NCBI RefSeq assembly: GCF_910592395.1
Contig: NC_088324.1
Span: forward strand, 12,488,953 to 12,552,952
Source of the DNA: Lineus longissimus
Taxonomy: Eukaryota; Nemertea; Pilidiophora; Heteronemertea; Lineidae
Direction of reading: 5' to 3'
Length of the DNA: 64,000 nt
Part shown: piece after piece, positions 46,096 to 59,580 of the stretch
Position numbering within the stretch: the stretch's first letter is position 1
Layout: each line of letters starts with the position of its first letter
The notes under the pieces: generated by a model
Told to the model about the DNA's origin: nothing
The model's input: only the letters and a program-made list of their open reading frames with translations
Database searches by the model: none
Made by a program: the position numbers and the translations under genes

Positions 46096-49000
46096 GTTGT
46101 ATATATAAATACATGTACCAGTGGGATTCAATATCTAGAAAGAAAATGAAGTTCAAGGATCAATAGTGGTATCGTTGCTTGTGGGTTCCACCGGCTCTTC
46201 GTCGAGTTCCCGCAGCCTTCCTGTCAAATTCACAAACAGGTTTTCCTTTACCTGAAACTCGGCGATGTAGGCGACATCGTCGTGTCTGGACTGATGAAAT
46301 GGGCTAGCTGACTGAGAACCGAAACCAAGGTCCAGAGCAACCAGTCTCTTAAGCAAATGCCACACACACACACACGTCGGGATTGTTGGCTTATCCGGAG
46401 GGAAACAATCGTCAATATCCGAGAAAACGATTCTGTGTTGACTCTGACCGTTATCCAAGATAGTGATTTTCTGCCAGTGATTTATCACCATCGGCCTTGC
46501 ATAATAAGCACGGTCTTGTCCTCAACGTCTCAGCAGACGATCGGAGGCCGTGTCATTCAATTGGTAAATACTGTACGACGTGATTGCGACAGAAGCGTAG
46601 TGCTTCATACCCATCCATGTACTAATCAGTGCTACATCGTGTTATCGAATTACAAAACTTCAAAATTAATGGTATTTAATGGTAATCTTAAGGAATATAG
46701 GTTTGAATTCTTTTCCCGACTTCTCGAATCCGGTGGAAATGCTTGTATATAGGCAACCTCGCCGGAGGTGTAGTGGAAACTATTCTACATCAGTGCCGTA
46801 TTTTGAATATGTCACCGTGCTCATCCCATGGCCGCAACATCGTAATCTCTCCACTATGGCATTTTCAAGCACCTGTGACCTACTCCACGAATGTTGGCGT
46901 CACAGAGCGACGTACGTCATCAATCAATAGTTCTGGGACTGCGCAGGAACACGCCACTAAAACAAGTTACCAACCAATCTGTCTGTATCACCAAGGGATT
47001 GCATTTCTTCTGATCTGGTAATTTTGTGATGAGAAGCATTTAGGGACGTGACAGAAATAACGACAACATCGGTTACTTACAGATATCAGAGTCGATAGCT
47101 ATGGAACTTCAAATATCCCTAACTGAATAAGTGTATGTTTGTCGGCATAACCCTGACTTTTGACTTTATATTATAACCCAAAGCGAAGTTCACCAGTGTC
47201 GCACGCAGTCTAAGAGGCGTTGCTAAATTATAACTATTCCAGCACGCAAGGATGTTCCCCAAGACTTTGATGAATTGGTGTCGCGCGCAGGTATGATATT
47301 CGCACGCAAAGATGATACCCGAGAGGGTGGGCAAAAGATAACCTCGTTCGCCGAAGCGTGAAGAAATTTGTCTCACAGACAGAACTGTATACTACAAAGC
47401 GTTGGTTATCATGCACGCAGAGATGTATACAAAACCGCAACAATGTGGTGTCAGGATAGCAATGCAGTACCTCTTGGCGATGTCGACCTGCATGCCACAC
47501 ATGTATTGATGGACAGTTACATGTTTTCAACCAATAAATGCAAATCATCATGACTTTACTTGCAAATTTGTTTCACAATTGTTTCTCAATATGAAGTATA
47601 AGTTTATTAGAACTCGTAAAAAAATGCAATGCGTTCAAAGACTGTATATATAACGACGGTATCCCTTTTACCGTCTGTGATGCGTCCACGCATCCGGACT
47701 GACTACTGAGGAACATCCGATGATGGTCCAGCGGAAATGTGTGCAGGCATTTAGCTAGCCATTAGGAAACATCGTTGTGGAACGGAATGGCGGTTATCCA
47801 TCACCACTGATTAACATCACCCTTGTTAACGTACGCCGTGTGGGACGTGATGTCATAGACCTGGGAGTCAAGATGGATAAACACTATAGACACTCATAGA
47901 GTTGTGGGGGCGTTGAAAAGCAAGTCTTTCCTCACATCCACGAGAAAAGATTAACATTATATGGAATTTTATAAAGAAACGCGATTATATTTACCACCCA
48001 GGGACGTTATTGTCAGAAATGTTGTATCAATGGGGCAAAAGTCCACTTGAGAAATCCCCAATGTTGCTTATACAACAGCCTGGAGCGTTCTGATACCATC
48101 AGTCAAACTGTATTGCCATTCGATGCGCATGGAAGATACTTGATTTATGAACACCCAGGGAAGCAAGAAAGCAGATACAGAATCATAAATGACGGTCACG
48201 AAATCCGGGAGCGCAATCATGTGTAGTAGTGGTGACTGATTGTTGTTTATGTCCCTATAAATATTCTTGGTGTTAAGAGAAACATTGCCATATCAAAAGG
48301 ATTAGTTTTTGTCTATGATAACGGTCGCCTCATTCATGCCAATCTCCAGTCGTTGGATGTAGAGCTATACATCCATCATTCAGAAAGGAGGAGACTTAAG
48401 GATTGATGTTCACTGCCGGTCGAAGACGGCATGATAAAAACTTAACCATCATAAACCAGAGACTTCAGGAATATCATAGCTTACAGACGTGTAAATGTGT
48501 GTAGTATGTATATGATATACTGGTACAAAAATGTAGTTTTTATGATGAGTGGGCGTGCCTAAAGACAATCTTAGTGAGGCATTCATTGTAAAGGCGGTGA
48601 CTTGTTGCGCAGTTGTTGTTGTCGCCAAATTGTTTCCCTGCGGAGAATGAATGTCTTACCTTATATTAAAGAATTCCAAAAGGACACTAATTCAAAATAA
48701 ATTGTGTTCACCACATGCGAGTCCGCATCCCGGCTATGAATGCTGCAGAAAGCTATTCCCTTTTAAGTCTCAATGGTGACTAGTTTCCTTTAAAGCCTTG
48801 ACAGGAAGTGTCCAAATTTTTCCTATTTTCCGAGTGATTGGCTCAATGCTGGTCCTTGCCGGAAAAAGCAGAATTGATGCCGCGTGATTGGTCTATAAGA
48901 CGAGAACTATCATCAAACACTGTTTTCGGAAATCCCTGGATGCCAATCATGTAACAGCAGTAACAGTATTTCATGCCTATCATCCAAGCAAGCGCCATTT

Positions 49001-50601
49001 CAAAGCATCCAAATAAGAAAACAGTGCAGCTGCCAGCCGAATGAATGACGAGAGGCAATAAAATCCCTGCCAGGTTCCTCGTCTTCACTTCATGAACACG
49101 AGATTGGCGGCAAAGGAAAGCCTGATCGATCGATTCGAGAGCGAAAATGACATCTAACGGCGACCTTGATCCCTTCAGTGCATCATCACACGCCTGCGGC
49201 ACCGTGGATTCTGTGTCTGAGGCATCAACGCTTTCTTAACATTAAGTATATTATTTTCACAATCAACTAGCTATAGAGGATCTGTTTTGATGAGGGCTAG
49301 CCATCTAAGAGAATACTATTTGTTGTCTTCAGTGCCTACATTTTGTCGTTAAAGAGCATGGAGACACATACTTTTTATTTTTGTTGCAGTTGCTGTTGTG
49401 ACATCATTCCTCCTAGCCCAGCGTATGATAGCGAATTGCCATGCTGTTGGTAGAGTGACCATGCAACGAATATAGGCCCCGATGCCGTGTGATCTTAAAG
49501 TTTCTCCTCTGCTACATGATTATGCCAATCTCACATTCGGGAAACTGTGGGGACATCCTACACATCCGGATGGATGCCCGGCCAAAGACAACCACAACAG
49601 TTGGTAATGGCATCTGTATTGATGAAGAGACGGCCATCTGTCACCAGACAACATGATCAATAAATCTAATATGCCTTTTGTTTCCCCAGCCGTTATGCAT
49701 GTACTATAGCCTACTCGGTTGTAGGCCTGCATTATTCCCACATTGGAATATATCTGCAATTTGTATGCATTTTGTACGTTTGATCACATCATGTCCATGT
49801 AGAAACGCATGCTGCTGCAGTGCGGCGTCGATTTCATCAAGAAGACGGGCTGGTGGGAGTGTCGAGGTTCAATATTCCCGGATAATCCAAACTGGACAAG
49901 GCGACTCATTGGCCTGTTTATGCGCAGGACATTTCGATTTCGCACCTCGACCGATGCAGACTTTCTCGCTGGAGCTGGAACCTCCCACGCGTGTCTCGAA
50001 TGACAATTTCCAGCTAAAGGTCAGGTATGATGTGACAGTGTATGATAGGCAAATAGCTCAGTGACTTACATATTGTGCTTGCTAATGAATCTAGCTAGCT
50101 TTGTGGACAGCAGTAGCCAAGAGTTTTGCCAAAGAAAGTCAAAAGTGTAAGTTATGCTAATGGTTAGCACATGATCGACATAAAAAAATCTGGAAGACAC
50201 GTTGCTGGTAATATGAAATTTGGCATCTATCCCGATCACTAAGAATTGGACACATTGTAACACACGGAACTGCGTTGGATGACTCAGTAAGGTGTGGGAT
50301 GATACATGTAGTTTTTATATGAATAATGGAAATTTAGGAGTGGATCCGTGAAAATTGTTATGATGTTTACATTATTGCTGTAAAATGCACAGGGGACAAA
50401 GAGGGATGGCCACGTGAAAATTGGCTTAGCCACCGTTAAGAGATTCGCAGACTCTGAAGCCACCACACCCAATTCGGTTATTCTAAACGGAGTTTTTTCA
50501 TGCGACAACTTTTGGGTCAGGATAAGAGACATTTTATTTTAAAATATCGGACGAAATATCATAGAACTCAGAGTGAGAGTATTTCAGGTGAGATTTAGGT
50601 A
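46096..50601. other. 4.5-kb intergenic region between divergent USP-B and USP-C
   Basis: No recognised gene. A CA microsatellite lies near 46362-46375. Several frames of 80-130 codons (for example 46153-46491 minus, 48843-49202 minus, 49678-50064 plus) carry no domain motif I know and are treated as chance. Promoters and 5' exons of both USP genes should lie here. Confidence 0.5.
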
Positions 50602-51915
50602 ATGGATGCTCATGACCACCCAGATTCAAATGAAGACTTCCCGTTGATACCGCCAATCGAACCAACACCCATGACAATAACTCTCGTGATGGCAGACTCA
50701 AATAGGGACCCTCCCAGAATACCGCCGCCGCCGTGCACGTGGAGTGGCCCGAGACAGGCGAACCATGTCAGGTCAACTGGTCATGCAGCCGTACCAGCAG
50801 GGGCACAAGCAATGGCCGCACAACCCGGGCCCGGGTCAAGCGCTGACATATTTTCCCCGATAGCGGCCGGACAGGCACGAACGTCTCAAAACATGACGAG
50901 CGAAGGACAACAAACAGTTGTTGTGATAGCACTTGATATGAGCGATCACACTGATTACGCTTTCGATCGTAAGTATTATATACATTTCTGCAATTTCCTC
51001 AAAGATCTATGCCTAAAGAAACTTGGTGATGTAGCAAAGGCAATTTTCGTAACATTTTCAGCAACCACGTTAGACTACCGATGCAGCCCATTTCGTCATC
51101 CTGATCGTCTCTTCATATGTCCCGTGCGACAGGACGTGCCAACCGGTCCACTGCCCTTCAGAGCCATGCACGCGAAATATTGTGGAGAAGTAACGAAGTA
51201 TTTAGTTCTCAAACTGAGCTATAAAGTACCGTACTATTTATTACACTATTTTTTACAGATTACATGAGGCATCTCCACCGGCCAGACAACCGCATCATCC
51301 TCGTTCATAGTGTCTCATCGCCACATCTTGATGTCCAGATGCCCAGCTCTGGATCGGGAGCTCCCCTTTCGTACGTGGAGACTTCACCAGACTACCTTAG
51401 AGATATTCTGCAGAAGAAACAGGATCACATTTCACGCGTCAGACAACATTTCGAGCAGAAGATCAGAGCACTTCCGGTACGTTGTGGGTATTCAGCCGAA
51501 ATCGGTGTAACTTCCGGTCGTGATATAAACCAATCACAATCAGAGTTCAGTGTTGACATCCGTGAAATTTTGCACTGATCCTTTGCTGTCTCACCTATAA
51601 CAAAACCTATGAATATGTTTTTTTGTCCAACACTTATCAAAAAATGGCCGGCGTTATCGACACATCAGCGATTTTGTTCTTATTTTCCCATTTCAGCGTT
51701 CTGTTCACTACACGTTCAATTTCATGAGCCACTCCTCTACACCAGGTGAGCCAATCATCGACATCATCACAAGAGTCCGTCCCTCATTCGTCGTCCTCGG
51801 ATCACGTGGTCTCGGAACCCACAGCAGGAGCGTTCTGAGCAGTGTCTGCCAATACGTCATGAACCACACCAATACCCCAGTGTTCATTTGTCACCAAGGG
51901 GAGAAGAATTATTAA
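50602..51915 (+). CDS. Universal stress protein C, divergent member
   Basis: Three exons: 50602-50968, 51259-51476, 51697-51915, with phases 1 and 0. Exon 2 corresponds to exons 2 and 3 of the other USP genes, so one intron is absent here. The product is 267 residues from the first ATG, with a Pro/Ala-rich N-terminal extension of about 97 residues. Alternatively it is 170 residues from the Met at 50893 (MTSEGQQTV), which is closer to family length. The fold starts VVVIALDMSDHTDYAF, then YMRHLHRPDNRIILVHS, and ends PVFICHQGEKNY. The ATP loop is altered: LGSRGLGTHSRSVLSSVCQY has Ser where the second conserved Gly should be, so nucleotide binding is doubtful. A poly(A) signal (AATAAA, 52293-52298) lies 380 nt past the stop. 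Confidence 0.87.
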
Positions 51916-53142
51916 ACTTGCCATGTTTGCACCAAACTATTTGACAACGAAAGCGAGCTAAAACAGGACAATTGGTAACAGCATATTCTCTCCTTTATCG
52001 AGAGCGGCTCTTGAAGTCGATGACAATTGTGCGGACCTTCCAGCATCAGCTGTTGGTTTAGGGCTCTAGTCGCAAAGGAAAGAGACAATGCTTTAAATTT
52101 GCTTCAGAGAACCGGTACCGATATACTGTAGATGAATAATTTCTACATAAAATTATTTACCGATTCCGGCCGGACTTTTTAGTTCGACCAGACGTTCACC
52201 CGTCTGGAAAGATGACGGCCACCCTTCGAGCTGCGATTTTGTAGGCATCTTTGTTTGATTGTGATTTTTTTCATTTCCAAACACGAAATATAAATAAAGA
52301 TGGTTATATCAAAGCCTTAGCCTACCCTTGAAGTTGCTGACGTTTTGAATATTTGGTACGATGGTAGGTCTTTCCATGCTGCCCGTGCATGGCCGCTCTC
52401 CATTTCCATCGTAACAAAGTTCAACGAAGTATATGCGACCGGCAACATCATCATATCACCAGACTCCAAACTAAAGCCAATGCCGGAATTTCTAATCCTT
52501 TGAAGTAGATGTACGTTTTAGAGGTACCACCTCCTCCCCTTCTCCTTTTAAGGTCAGTGGAAGATCAATGGAACGCAATATCGACTTACTTTTGGTGACA
52601 TCTTCCACCAAGTGCGACTCGAACACTGAGCTATCAAGTTTCTCATCACCGTCAAGAAATAATGCCAACGTTGTTATTATTATTATCATTATTCATATTA
52701 TCAGAAATAATGGCAACAAATCAGTTAGTACAATGAAATGAAACTTTATTCCCTCGTCGGGATGAGTACATTATTGTCGGGAAATGCAGGGAATGGTTCA
52801 GGAAGACAAATGCACCAGCTGAAATAACTATTTCGGCTTTTACATTAGTATGGTCCTGTTACAAATAGCTTATACTGGCAGCAAAAGTCTGACCTTCATG
52901 CATGCTGCATCCACAAGTGGCGAATCTTGCTGATCAGTAATATTTTCGTCAAATACATAAACCTTCCTTTTTCATTGAACAGAAGATCCAAACACATAAT
53001 CAAATAAAGACCAAGAACGGTTCACCTGTCACCAAACATTGAGAATTTTACAAATAGTCTCTTCTTAATCAATTCAATGGTTGATCGTTTTTCAATCACA
53101 TCACATTCCAATTTGTCATGACGACACTTCTGGTTCGTCAAT
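51916..53142. other. Intergenic between convergent USP-C and USP-D
   Basis: Holds both 3'UTRs, with AATAAA on plus at 52293-52298 and on minus at 52745-52750 (TTTATT). An ATT-rich microsatellite-like patch lies near 52672-52700. No reading frame recognised. Confidence 0.5.
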
Positions 53143-54520
53143 TCAATGGATTCCATCTTTGTGGCAGATTAGAACCGGACACTTGGCATGGTGGACCACG
53201 TAGTCGCTTACACTTCCAAGGATGGTGCGCCTAATGGCGCCCAGACCTCGAGTGCCCATCACGACCATTGTGGCTTTTTCATCTTCTGATATCTTGACGA
53301 TCGCTTCCCCCGGGTTGCCGCCATATTCGACAGCGTGCATGCGGTACTTAACGTGCTGAAAAAGACATGCAATGATGCAGATGGCTATGAACCTAAGGCT
53401 GCTTGACAGTTTGACACAGACACGGAAGACGTATGATCGCCTCGGAAGACATCACATGGCAGTGATCTGCGACATATAAATGAAACGGACAAGCTGAGAC
53501 TTGACTTTTGGTGGTACTAAATTGCAGTTATCATCGTATGGGTGTTTACTTACAGCATTTTGGTCCAAGTGTGCCGCAAATTTATTCTGTAATTCTCTAA
53601 CTTCCTCCCGGCGTTTCTCAAGCAAGGCTTCGTACTGCCCAGGCGTGGCAGCGACTGTAACAGAAAGAGTGATGGCGTATAAGTCCTTAACCGTAAATTC
53701 ACTGAAACATGATCAACATTTCTCTTTCCAAACGTTGGTATGAAACTGCATGTGGCCATTATCACATTCCCATATTATTCTTTGATTGTTTCATTCATGA
53801 ATTCCGCAAAAAACTAATTTGACCAAATCTTTCGTCGCAATGCTAAAGACGTTTCTCGGCCGAAACAATATTTCTGGACGCAGGGTGATGATGATGTTGA
53901 TGATTTAATGATGAATAAAACCAAAACGCCATATAGACAGGTTGACTTACCCGCTCCTGAAAGAATAATGGGAAATATTCAATCAGAGCATGCAGCTTAG
54001 GCGAAACGATAACTGGGAAGGTAGACTGTAAATGCATGGGGCGCCCAACACCAATCAAACAACATCCGGTTTTGAGGTCAGAGTCCTTATTGGAATCTAA
54101 GGACAAATATCGAGAAAGTTGACATACACATACCCCCAAATCCTGCTACGGCCATCCCACCTCCGACGTGCGGAGGTTCAGCGCTGTGGGCAAACACCAC
54201 CTCATAACCAGGGCGATGGATCCTATTAAGGTAAACTGTAACGGCAAGAGAATAACTTTGAATTCGTTGTTACAGCAGATGAAAGTCCCAACGGAAGAAA
54301 GACTGCACGGAAGGAGTAGAGATGGCTCTGATACCCACACGTCAACGTCCATTCTAATTTTAAGTTTTTTCTACTTCCGTTTCTGCACTAGAACCATCAG
54401 ATCTGTTCTATACTTACATTCAAAAGCTTGTTCAGCGTGGATTGAGTTGTCTATAGCGACAACAATACGGGCAGGACATTCCTCTGCTGTGGCTGTTGCT
54501 GTGGCCTCTTCTGTGCTCAT
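53143..54520 (-). CDS. Universal stress protein D
   Basis: Four exons: 54520-54418, 54235-54134, 53654-53554, 53355-53143, giving 172 residues with intron phases 1, 1 and 0. The N-terminus [14 protein letters not shown] precedes strand one, [38 protein letters not shown] and a helix, [19 protein letters not shown], follow. The C-terminal block [17 protein letters not shown] and ATP loop [20 protein letters not shown] are typical of the family, with G-x2-G-x9-G-S intact. It ends CHKDGIH. It is closest to USP-E by motif comparison. A 6-nt exon may be optionally included in its second intron (see 53951-53956). Confidence 0.9.
53951..53956 (-). other. Possible 6-nt microexon in USP-D
   Basis: On the minus strand, ATTCTTTCAG, then six bases (GAGCGG), then GTAAGTCAAC: both splice sites match consensus well. 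Inclusion keeps the frame and inserts Gly-Ala. Skipping it gives the junction seen in USP-E, so it would be optional. It rests on splice consensus only. Confidence 0.3.
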
Positions 54521-57500
54521 GTTTGCCTGAAATGATGAGATGAGAGCAGTGTTGTGAATATGTGTGGATTGCGATAGATCTGGCCAAAGGTACTTGGCTG
54601 GCGTTTTGTCACTCAACTGTAATAGTGTGATCACAAATAATGTTACACGGCCCTAGTACCTTTGGCCAGAACGATATGAAAAACACCATACGGACATTAA
54701 TGTTGTCTGTGATGTTAGCCCTTTCGTCTTCACCTCGACCTCAAGCGTTCTTCTTCTTTATTGATCTCTTTGATTGGTTAAGTTAAGAGTTCTTACCAAT
54801 TTCAACAGTAACTTGTTGACACTGACTGGTTGGGGGAATGGATTTAAACCCTAGAGCCACTGACTTAACAGCTAACAGTCAAATATTGCTCACACTGAGA
54901 TGTGATACTGTGAGCTGTTTAAAGGATGCCACGTACAACATGCAGCACACGTATGATATAAAACAGTGATATATAAGTGAAAATGCCATGTATAATTCTG
55001 TCCTATAGATATGATGTAGTGGCAGCTGCCATTTTTATCAAACACAAATCTGCATAACTGTCATGAATATCACGGGGAAAATGGGATGCACTCGCGATCG
55101 GCTCTTGTTCAGTATCTTTGTCCCCCAGTGTGCCATTTCGAAGCACTCGCCACAATGTGAAGAGTCTGAAGTGGCATTGAAGAATGGAGTATACCTCTGA
55201 ACAGTTCTATATCATCATTTTATTGTAAATGACAACTAGAGTCAGGGTCTTCATTCCGAGCCACTTATATAGAATGTACGTCTTTTTTTTTCTCAATTAG
55301 TTCAGGGGTCCACTTGAAAAAATGCACTCCAATCACCACAAATAACATCCTTACGACACAAATCTAGCTTATATATACATTGATTTACTTGCATATCTAT
55401 TTGCTATATGAGAGGTTATAGAGACAACTCAACCCAGACAGCAGTCTCGATCAATACTTGATAGACATGCAGTATATTCACATCAACGTTTCTACATGTA
55501 CAGCTGGGTTGCACGGGTCACAGAAGCCGACCGAGCCTATTATCTAGGCCTACGTTGTGAAACGATCAAGGGAAAAATATCACCTCCAGTTTAGAATGTC
55601 TTCACTACACCGGAGACAAAAGGAACCACCCGCCTGAAGACCGTCCTTTATCAGTCTTGTCCAGTCCATGATCTGATTAAAATTCACGACTTTCAGTTAC
55701 ACCCGTAGTTTGGGTTTTCCTCACAGTTGTGGACGTAACAGCTTAATATGCTGACCGGATTTCTGAGATCATGACTTAGGTTGGATTCATCGCTAGGCTG
55801 AATCTCAATTTATCGGCGTTGCTAGTCAGTCCTAAAGTGTAGGAAGAGAGGACCGACGAACAGCGCCGATAATCGCAGTTTGTCCTTCCCGCGTCTGAGA
55901 ACTATCGAAAGCTTGCGAGATGGAGCCAGCGCTGCGGTTACCCTTGCCATATATATGCCACGTTAACTTGAATAAACCAATGAGTAAAAAGGACGGTGGT
56001 CCTTGCAATCACGGTGTTCGGTGTATCCGAAAGTCAATAATACAAGTATAGTTTACGTGGTGTAGGCCTAGTATAGGCTAGACAGCACATGGCTGCATGA
56101 AATAGATCAGACACAATTCAATCAGTACTTGCATCTGTGCATCATTGATCACATACAGGCCAATGATCGATACCTATACATATGCTGGCCCATGAATCTT
56201 TACCCTCTAAGTTTTGACTCCACAAAACGTCTTGGGCTTCGTTGCGTAAGCTCCACCCTGAGGCCGGGAATACTTCTAGTTCAGAGACTGTAAATATCAT
56301 GTGTAGTTGCAATGTATCAATTGAAATCCAAAAAAATTTAAACTTACTTTTCAATCTGGTTGGTTCCGAATTCCGGTTGTTGTTCGTCTGATGTGATAAC
56401 GTGAACTAGATCAGTGGCCTCAAAACCTTCGTCACTATTCATTCAGGCTTTTATTCAACTATACTAAAAACTGACATTCAATAACACTATGTGATTAATG
56501 AGATACGGTGTACCCGGTGGTATACAATACAGCAGACGAGACTTGTTTACGATTTTATGTCACGTGCCCAACTTGGAACGTCCTTGGATGAAGGTTGTCT
56601 GCCCTTTGTCGTGCCTTCGTCTTGCACGTTGCTGTTTATCCCCACAAGCTCCACATTTATGGTATCATTTTCATTATTCATGGTATTTTATTCAATAAAA
56701 AGATGACCTAACATAGCCTTTATCTGCTTTCCATTTGACCATTGTACCCAATGGTAATTTCAACTGTGGGTACAAAGACCTCGGGTCACATTTAGAATAT
56801 CCAAAACCAAGCGGGTACAGGATTCCTTGACCGGCGGCAGGACCGGGCGGGTGGACAACATCTGAACATATGATTATTGACAGTCAAATTATGTTGGTCG
56901 CCATGAAAGGGGGCTACAGGGGGGTCCAGTCCTTGGTCAGGACCTACACATTTTATCTCATGCAGGCCAACTTGGTGAAATTGTAGGAGTTTGTAATTGT
57001 TATCGTCGACCTGGTCGTGACTCTTGACTGTGCCGTTGCTTTGAAAAACAGTCAAGTTCGGGAACAAGCAGCACAATCATAAAAACAAGGTCATCTTAAT
57101 TATACCTAATTGTATTCAGTCAGTGTATGACTGACCTGGAAACATTCCTGCCGTAAGTATGGTTACTTTGTCATCCTATCGGCTGAGATGGGTTTTTTTT
57201 CATACATTTTGTTTTACAGTGGTTCGATCCATGCAGGGTTACATGTATGTATATCCCCTCTCTTGCAGTCAGCCATATAACATTACACTGGTATGGGCTA
57301 GGCCCTACTTGGTAACTCCCCGGGCATGAAAGTCCACTTTGTCATCCTATTCATACTCTCTCATAGTTGGGTGAGGGACGGGGACGGTCCACTGCGTCCG
57401 GAGTGTACCACTTGGCTACTTCTAGCATGCATTGGAAGTTGGACTCAGTTCAAACGCATCGTGCAATCACGTCTTAAGTGTCTTTCCGCCGCAATGACCC

Positions 57501-57770
57501 ACCGTATCTGGCAATCTTTATCTGATCGATCTGCTGGATATACTGCCAATATGGCCAAGAACGTTGCCAAGGTCGTCAAACGCCTTGTACCATTCTGAAC
57601 CAGCAGCGGAACTCCGTCCGTAATCCCACCCCGTATAAGGAGTCTGGGTCGGCGGAGTGCATGGATCCAAAACTTGAGGGTCGAGACGTGTATGTGATTG
57701 ACCGGTTCCATTAACTAACAGATACCATAGTCGTGATGCCTTGTTTTCTCTTGCAGATCAGCCCATCATC
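54521..57770. other. Intergenic between divergent USP-D and USP-E
   Basis: 3.2 kb without a recognised gene. The right end contains a 5'UTR acceptor (TCTCTTGCAG, ending at 57756) just before the USP-E start, so a non-coding first exon of USP-E lies somewhere in this stretch. Confidence 0.5.
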
Positions 57771-59580
57771 ATGTCTGAGACGGATGCCCTCGTGAAGGAC
57801 CAGGATCTAAAACAGGATCCCAAGAAGAGAGTGGTGGTGGTAGCCATTGATGCGTCTGCCCATGCGGAGAATGCTTTCAAATGTATGTTTAAAGCTGAAC
57901 TGGTACAAAAATGTCCTTTGATAATGCAAGAACTGCACTGGCACTGGAAGACAGCGATCTCCATTGTCCATGATAAAACACATGTAGCCTAACCCTCGTC
58001 GCGTTCGCTAGGAATAATGTGGAAAATATATGATGTCCACCTCTGCGCTGAAAAAACACTTCCCCTTTTTATACCGACGCCAGTTTTGACAGTCAATTGT
58101 TATTGTGATATCATAAAAGAAACGTTTCCCAATAAATTTAATGCAAAAATGGGACTTTTGGCCACATCATTTTTTTGGTACTTATCATACAAGCCGTTGT
58201 CATCATATTCTTCGGGAATCGCATCTCTATTTCTCTCTCTCAGATTACCTCAGCACCATCCATAAGGAAGGTTGCGAGATAGTGTTGGCCCACAGCACCG
58301 AGCAGCCTCGCACTGGGAGGATGGCGGGTGTGTCTGGTTTTGGAGGTAAATACTATATTCACTCTTTTCAAAAGTATTTTTTACTAATGATTTCCTGTTC
58401 CCCCAAAACTGTCTGTTATTTCAAAGCTTATTACCAACTTATCAAATTCTTGGATGCAATTTTTCAAATTCATTTCTGACTACAACCGATCAGTTATTTT
58501 TCTTGTTACAGTTGACGCAACAAAGCATAACTTTGATGATATGTTGGAAAAGAAACAAGAAGAGGTCAACAACCTTGCGAAGAAATTCATTGAACTTCTA
58601 GAGGGAAAACATGTAAGTGGTGTCGTCGAAAGGAGAAAATGGGTTCATGGGACACTTTCACTATTCTGCGTTTCATCATTGTCTTACCCGTAATTGTTGT
58701 AAAAGCTGCTGTAGAGATATTGCATTATACAACCATGATTAATCTAACCACCAGTCCTCCGTAATTCTTTGCTGGTGACTTGGACATAGCCGAGGATATT
58801 GCCTAGTTATAGTTTGATTGCCAAACAACAGAAATACTTACCGAAGATGAAGGCGAGTCACCATTAAGTTTAATAACCGTCATCTTTCCTGGTGGAGGAT
58901 ACATTGGTACAAAGAAGGGCCCAAATCCAAAGGTTTGCGTCTCCTTTATCCAGCCCCAAAGCAAATCGAGAAGACACATATTGCGGCTGTATTTTTCAAA
59001 TCGCGACTTGCGTAATCCATGAATTTGTTGATGCACGATAGTTCGCCACATCAGGGTGGACAATGTTAACAATAACAGATTTAATATTCACCCTGAGCAA
59101 ATAGCAGATTACCGTAAAATGCAATTCAACCAATATTAACAATAAATACCGTGAAGTACATTTTACATGTTATACATCTTCAAAAGTCTTCAGTCGCATT
59201 CGCCTATTTGGTCCCACTTAGTCACCGTAACCCTTGATTGGTCAAGATGACATCTAAGAACGCCACTTACAAGGGAGGAGATTGGACTTGGGGTTGTGTC
59301 GATATGATCATATCAAGAGGTTAGGGGCGTCCGCCCGTCAAGATATCAATCCATCTTTTTCCAGATTGCGCACAGAGTGCGCTCCATGGACTACGACGGC
59401 AACCCTGGTGAGGCAGTGGTCCACATCGCGGAGGAAGAGAAGGCTAGCATGGTCGTGATGGGTACGCGGGGCCTCGGGACCATCAGGAGGACCATCCTGG
59501 GTAGTGTGAGCGACTACGTTGTCCACCATTCAAGGTGTCCGGTTCTAGTTTGCCATCTTGAAAAACACGGAAAGAAATAG
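57771..59580 (+). CDS. Universal stress protein E
   Basis: Four coding exons: 57771-57882, 58244-58345, 58512-58612, 59365-59580, giving 176 residues with intron phases 1, 1 and 0. A CTTGCAG acceptor 14 nt before the ATG shows a non-coding 5' exon; the in-frame upstream Met at 57741 is therefore intronic. N-terminus [11 protein letters not shown], strand one [17 protein letters not shown], then [18 protein letters not shown], the helix [18 protein letters not shown], and the block [14 protein letters not shown]. The ATP loop [20 protein letters not shown] is intact, and the C-terminus is [10 protein letters not shown]. The sequence is very close to USP-D, pointing to a recent duplication with inversion. 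Confidence 0.92.

Noticed and set aside
46153-46491. 112-codon minus-strand frame just upstream of USP-B
   Set aside because: Composition is plausible for coding, but there is no known motif, no splice partner I could connect, and a CA microsatellite within it. Kept as unexplained sequence.
48843-49202. 119-codon minus-strand frame in the USP-B/USP-C intergenic region
   Set aside because: No domain, no splice context and no neighbouring exon in phase; consistent with chance.
40888-59580. USP genes as bacterial contamination or recent transfer
   Set aside because: All five contain several GT-AG introns at shared positions and sit among ordinary animal genes.
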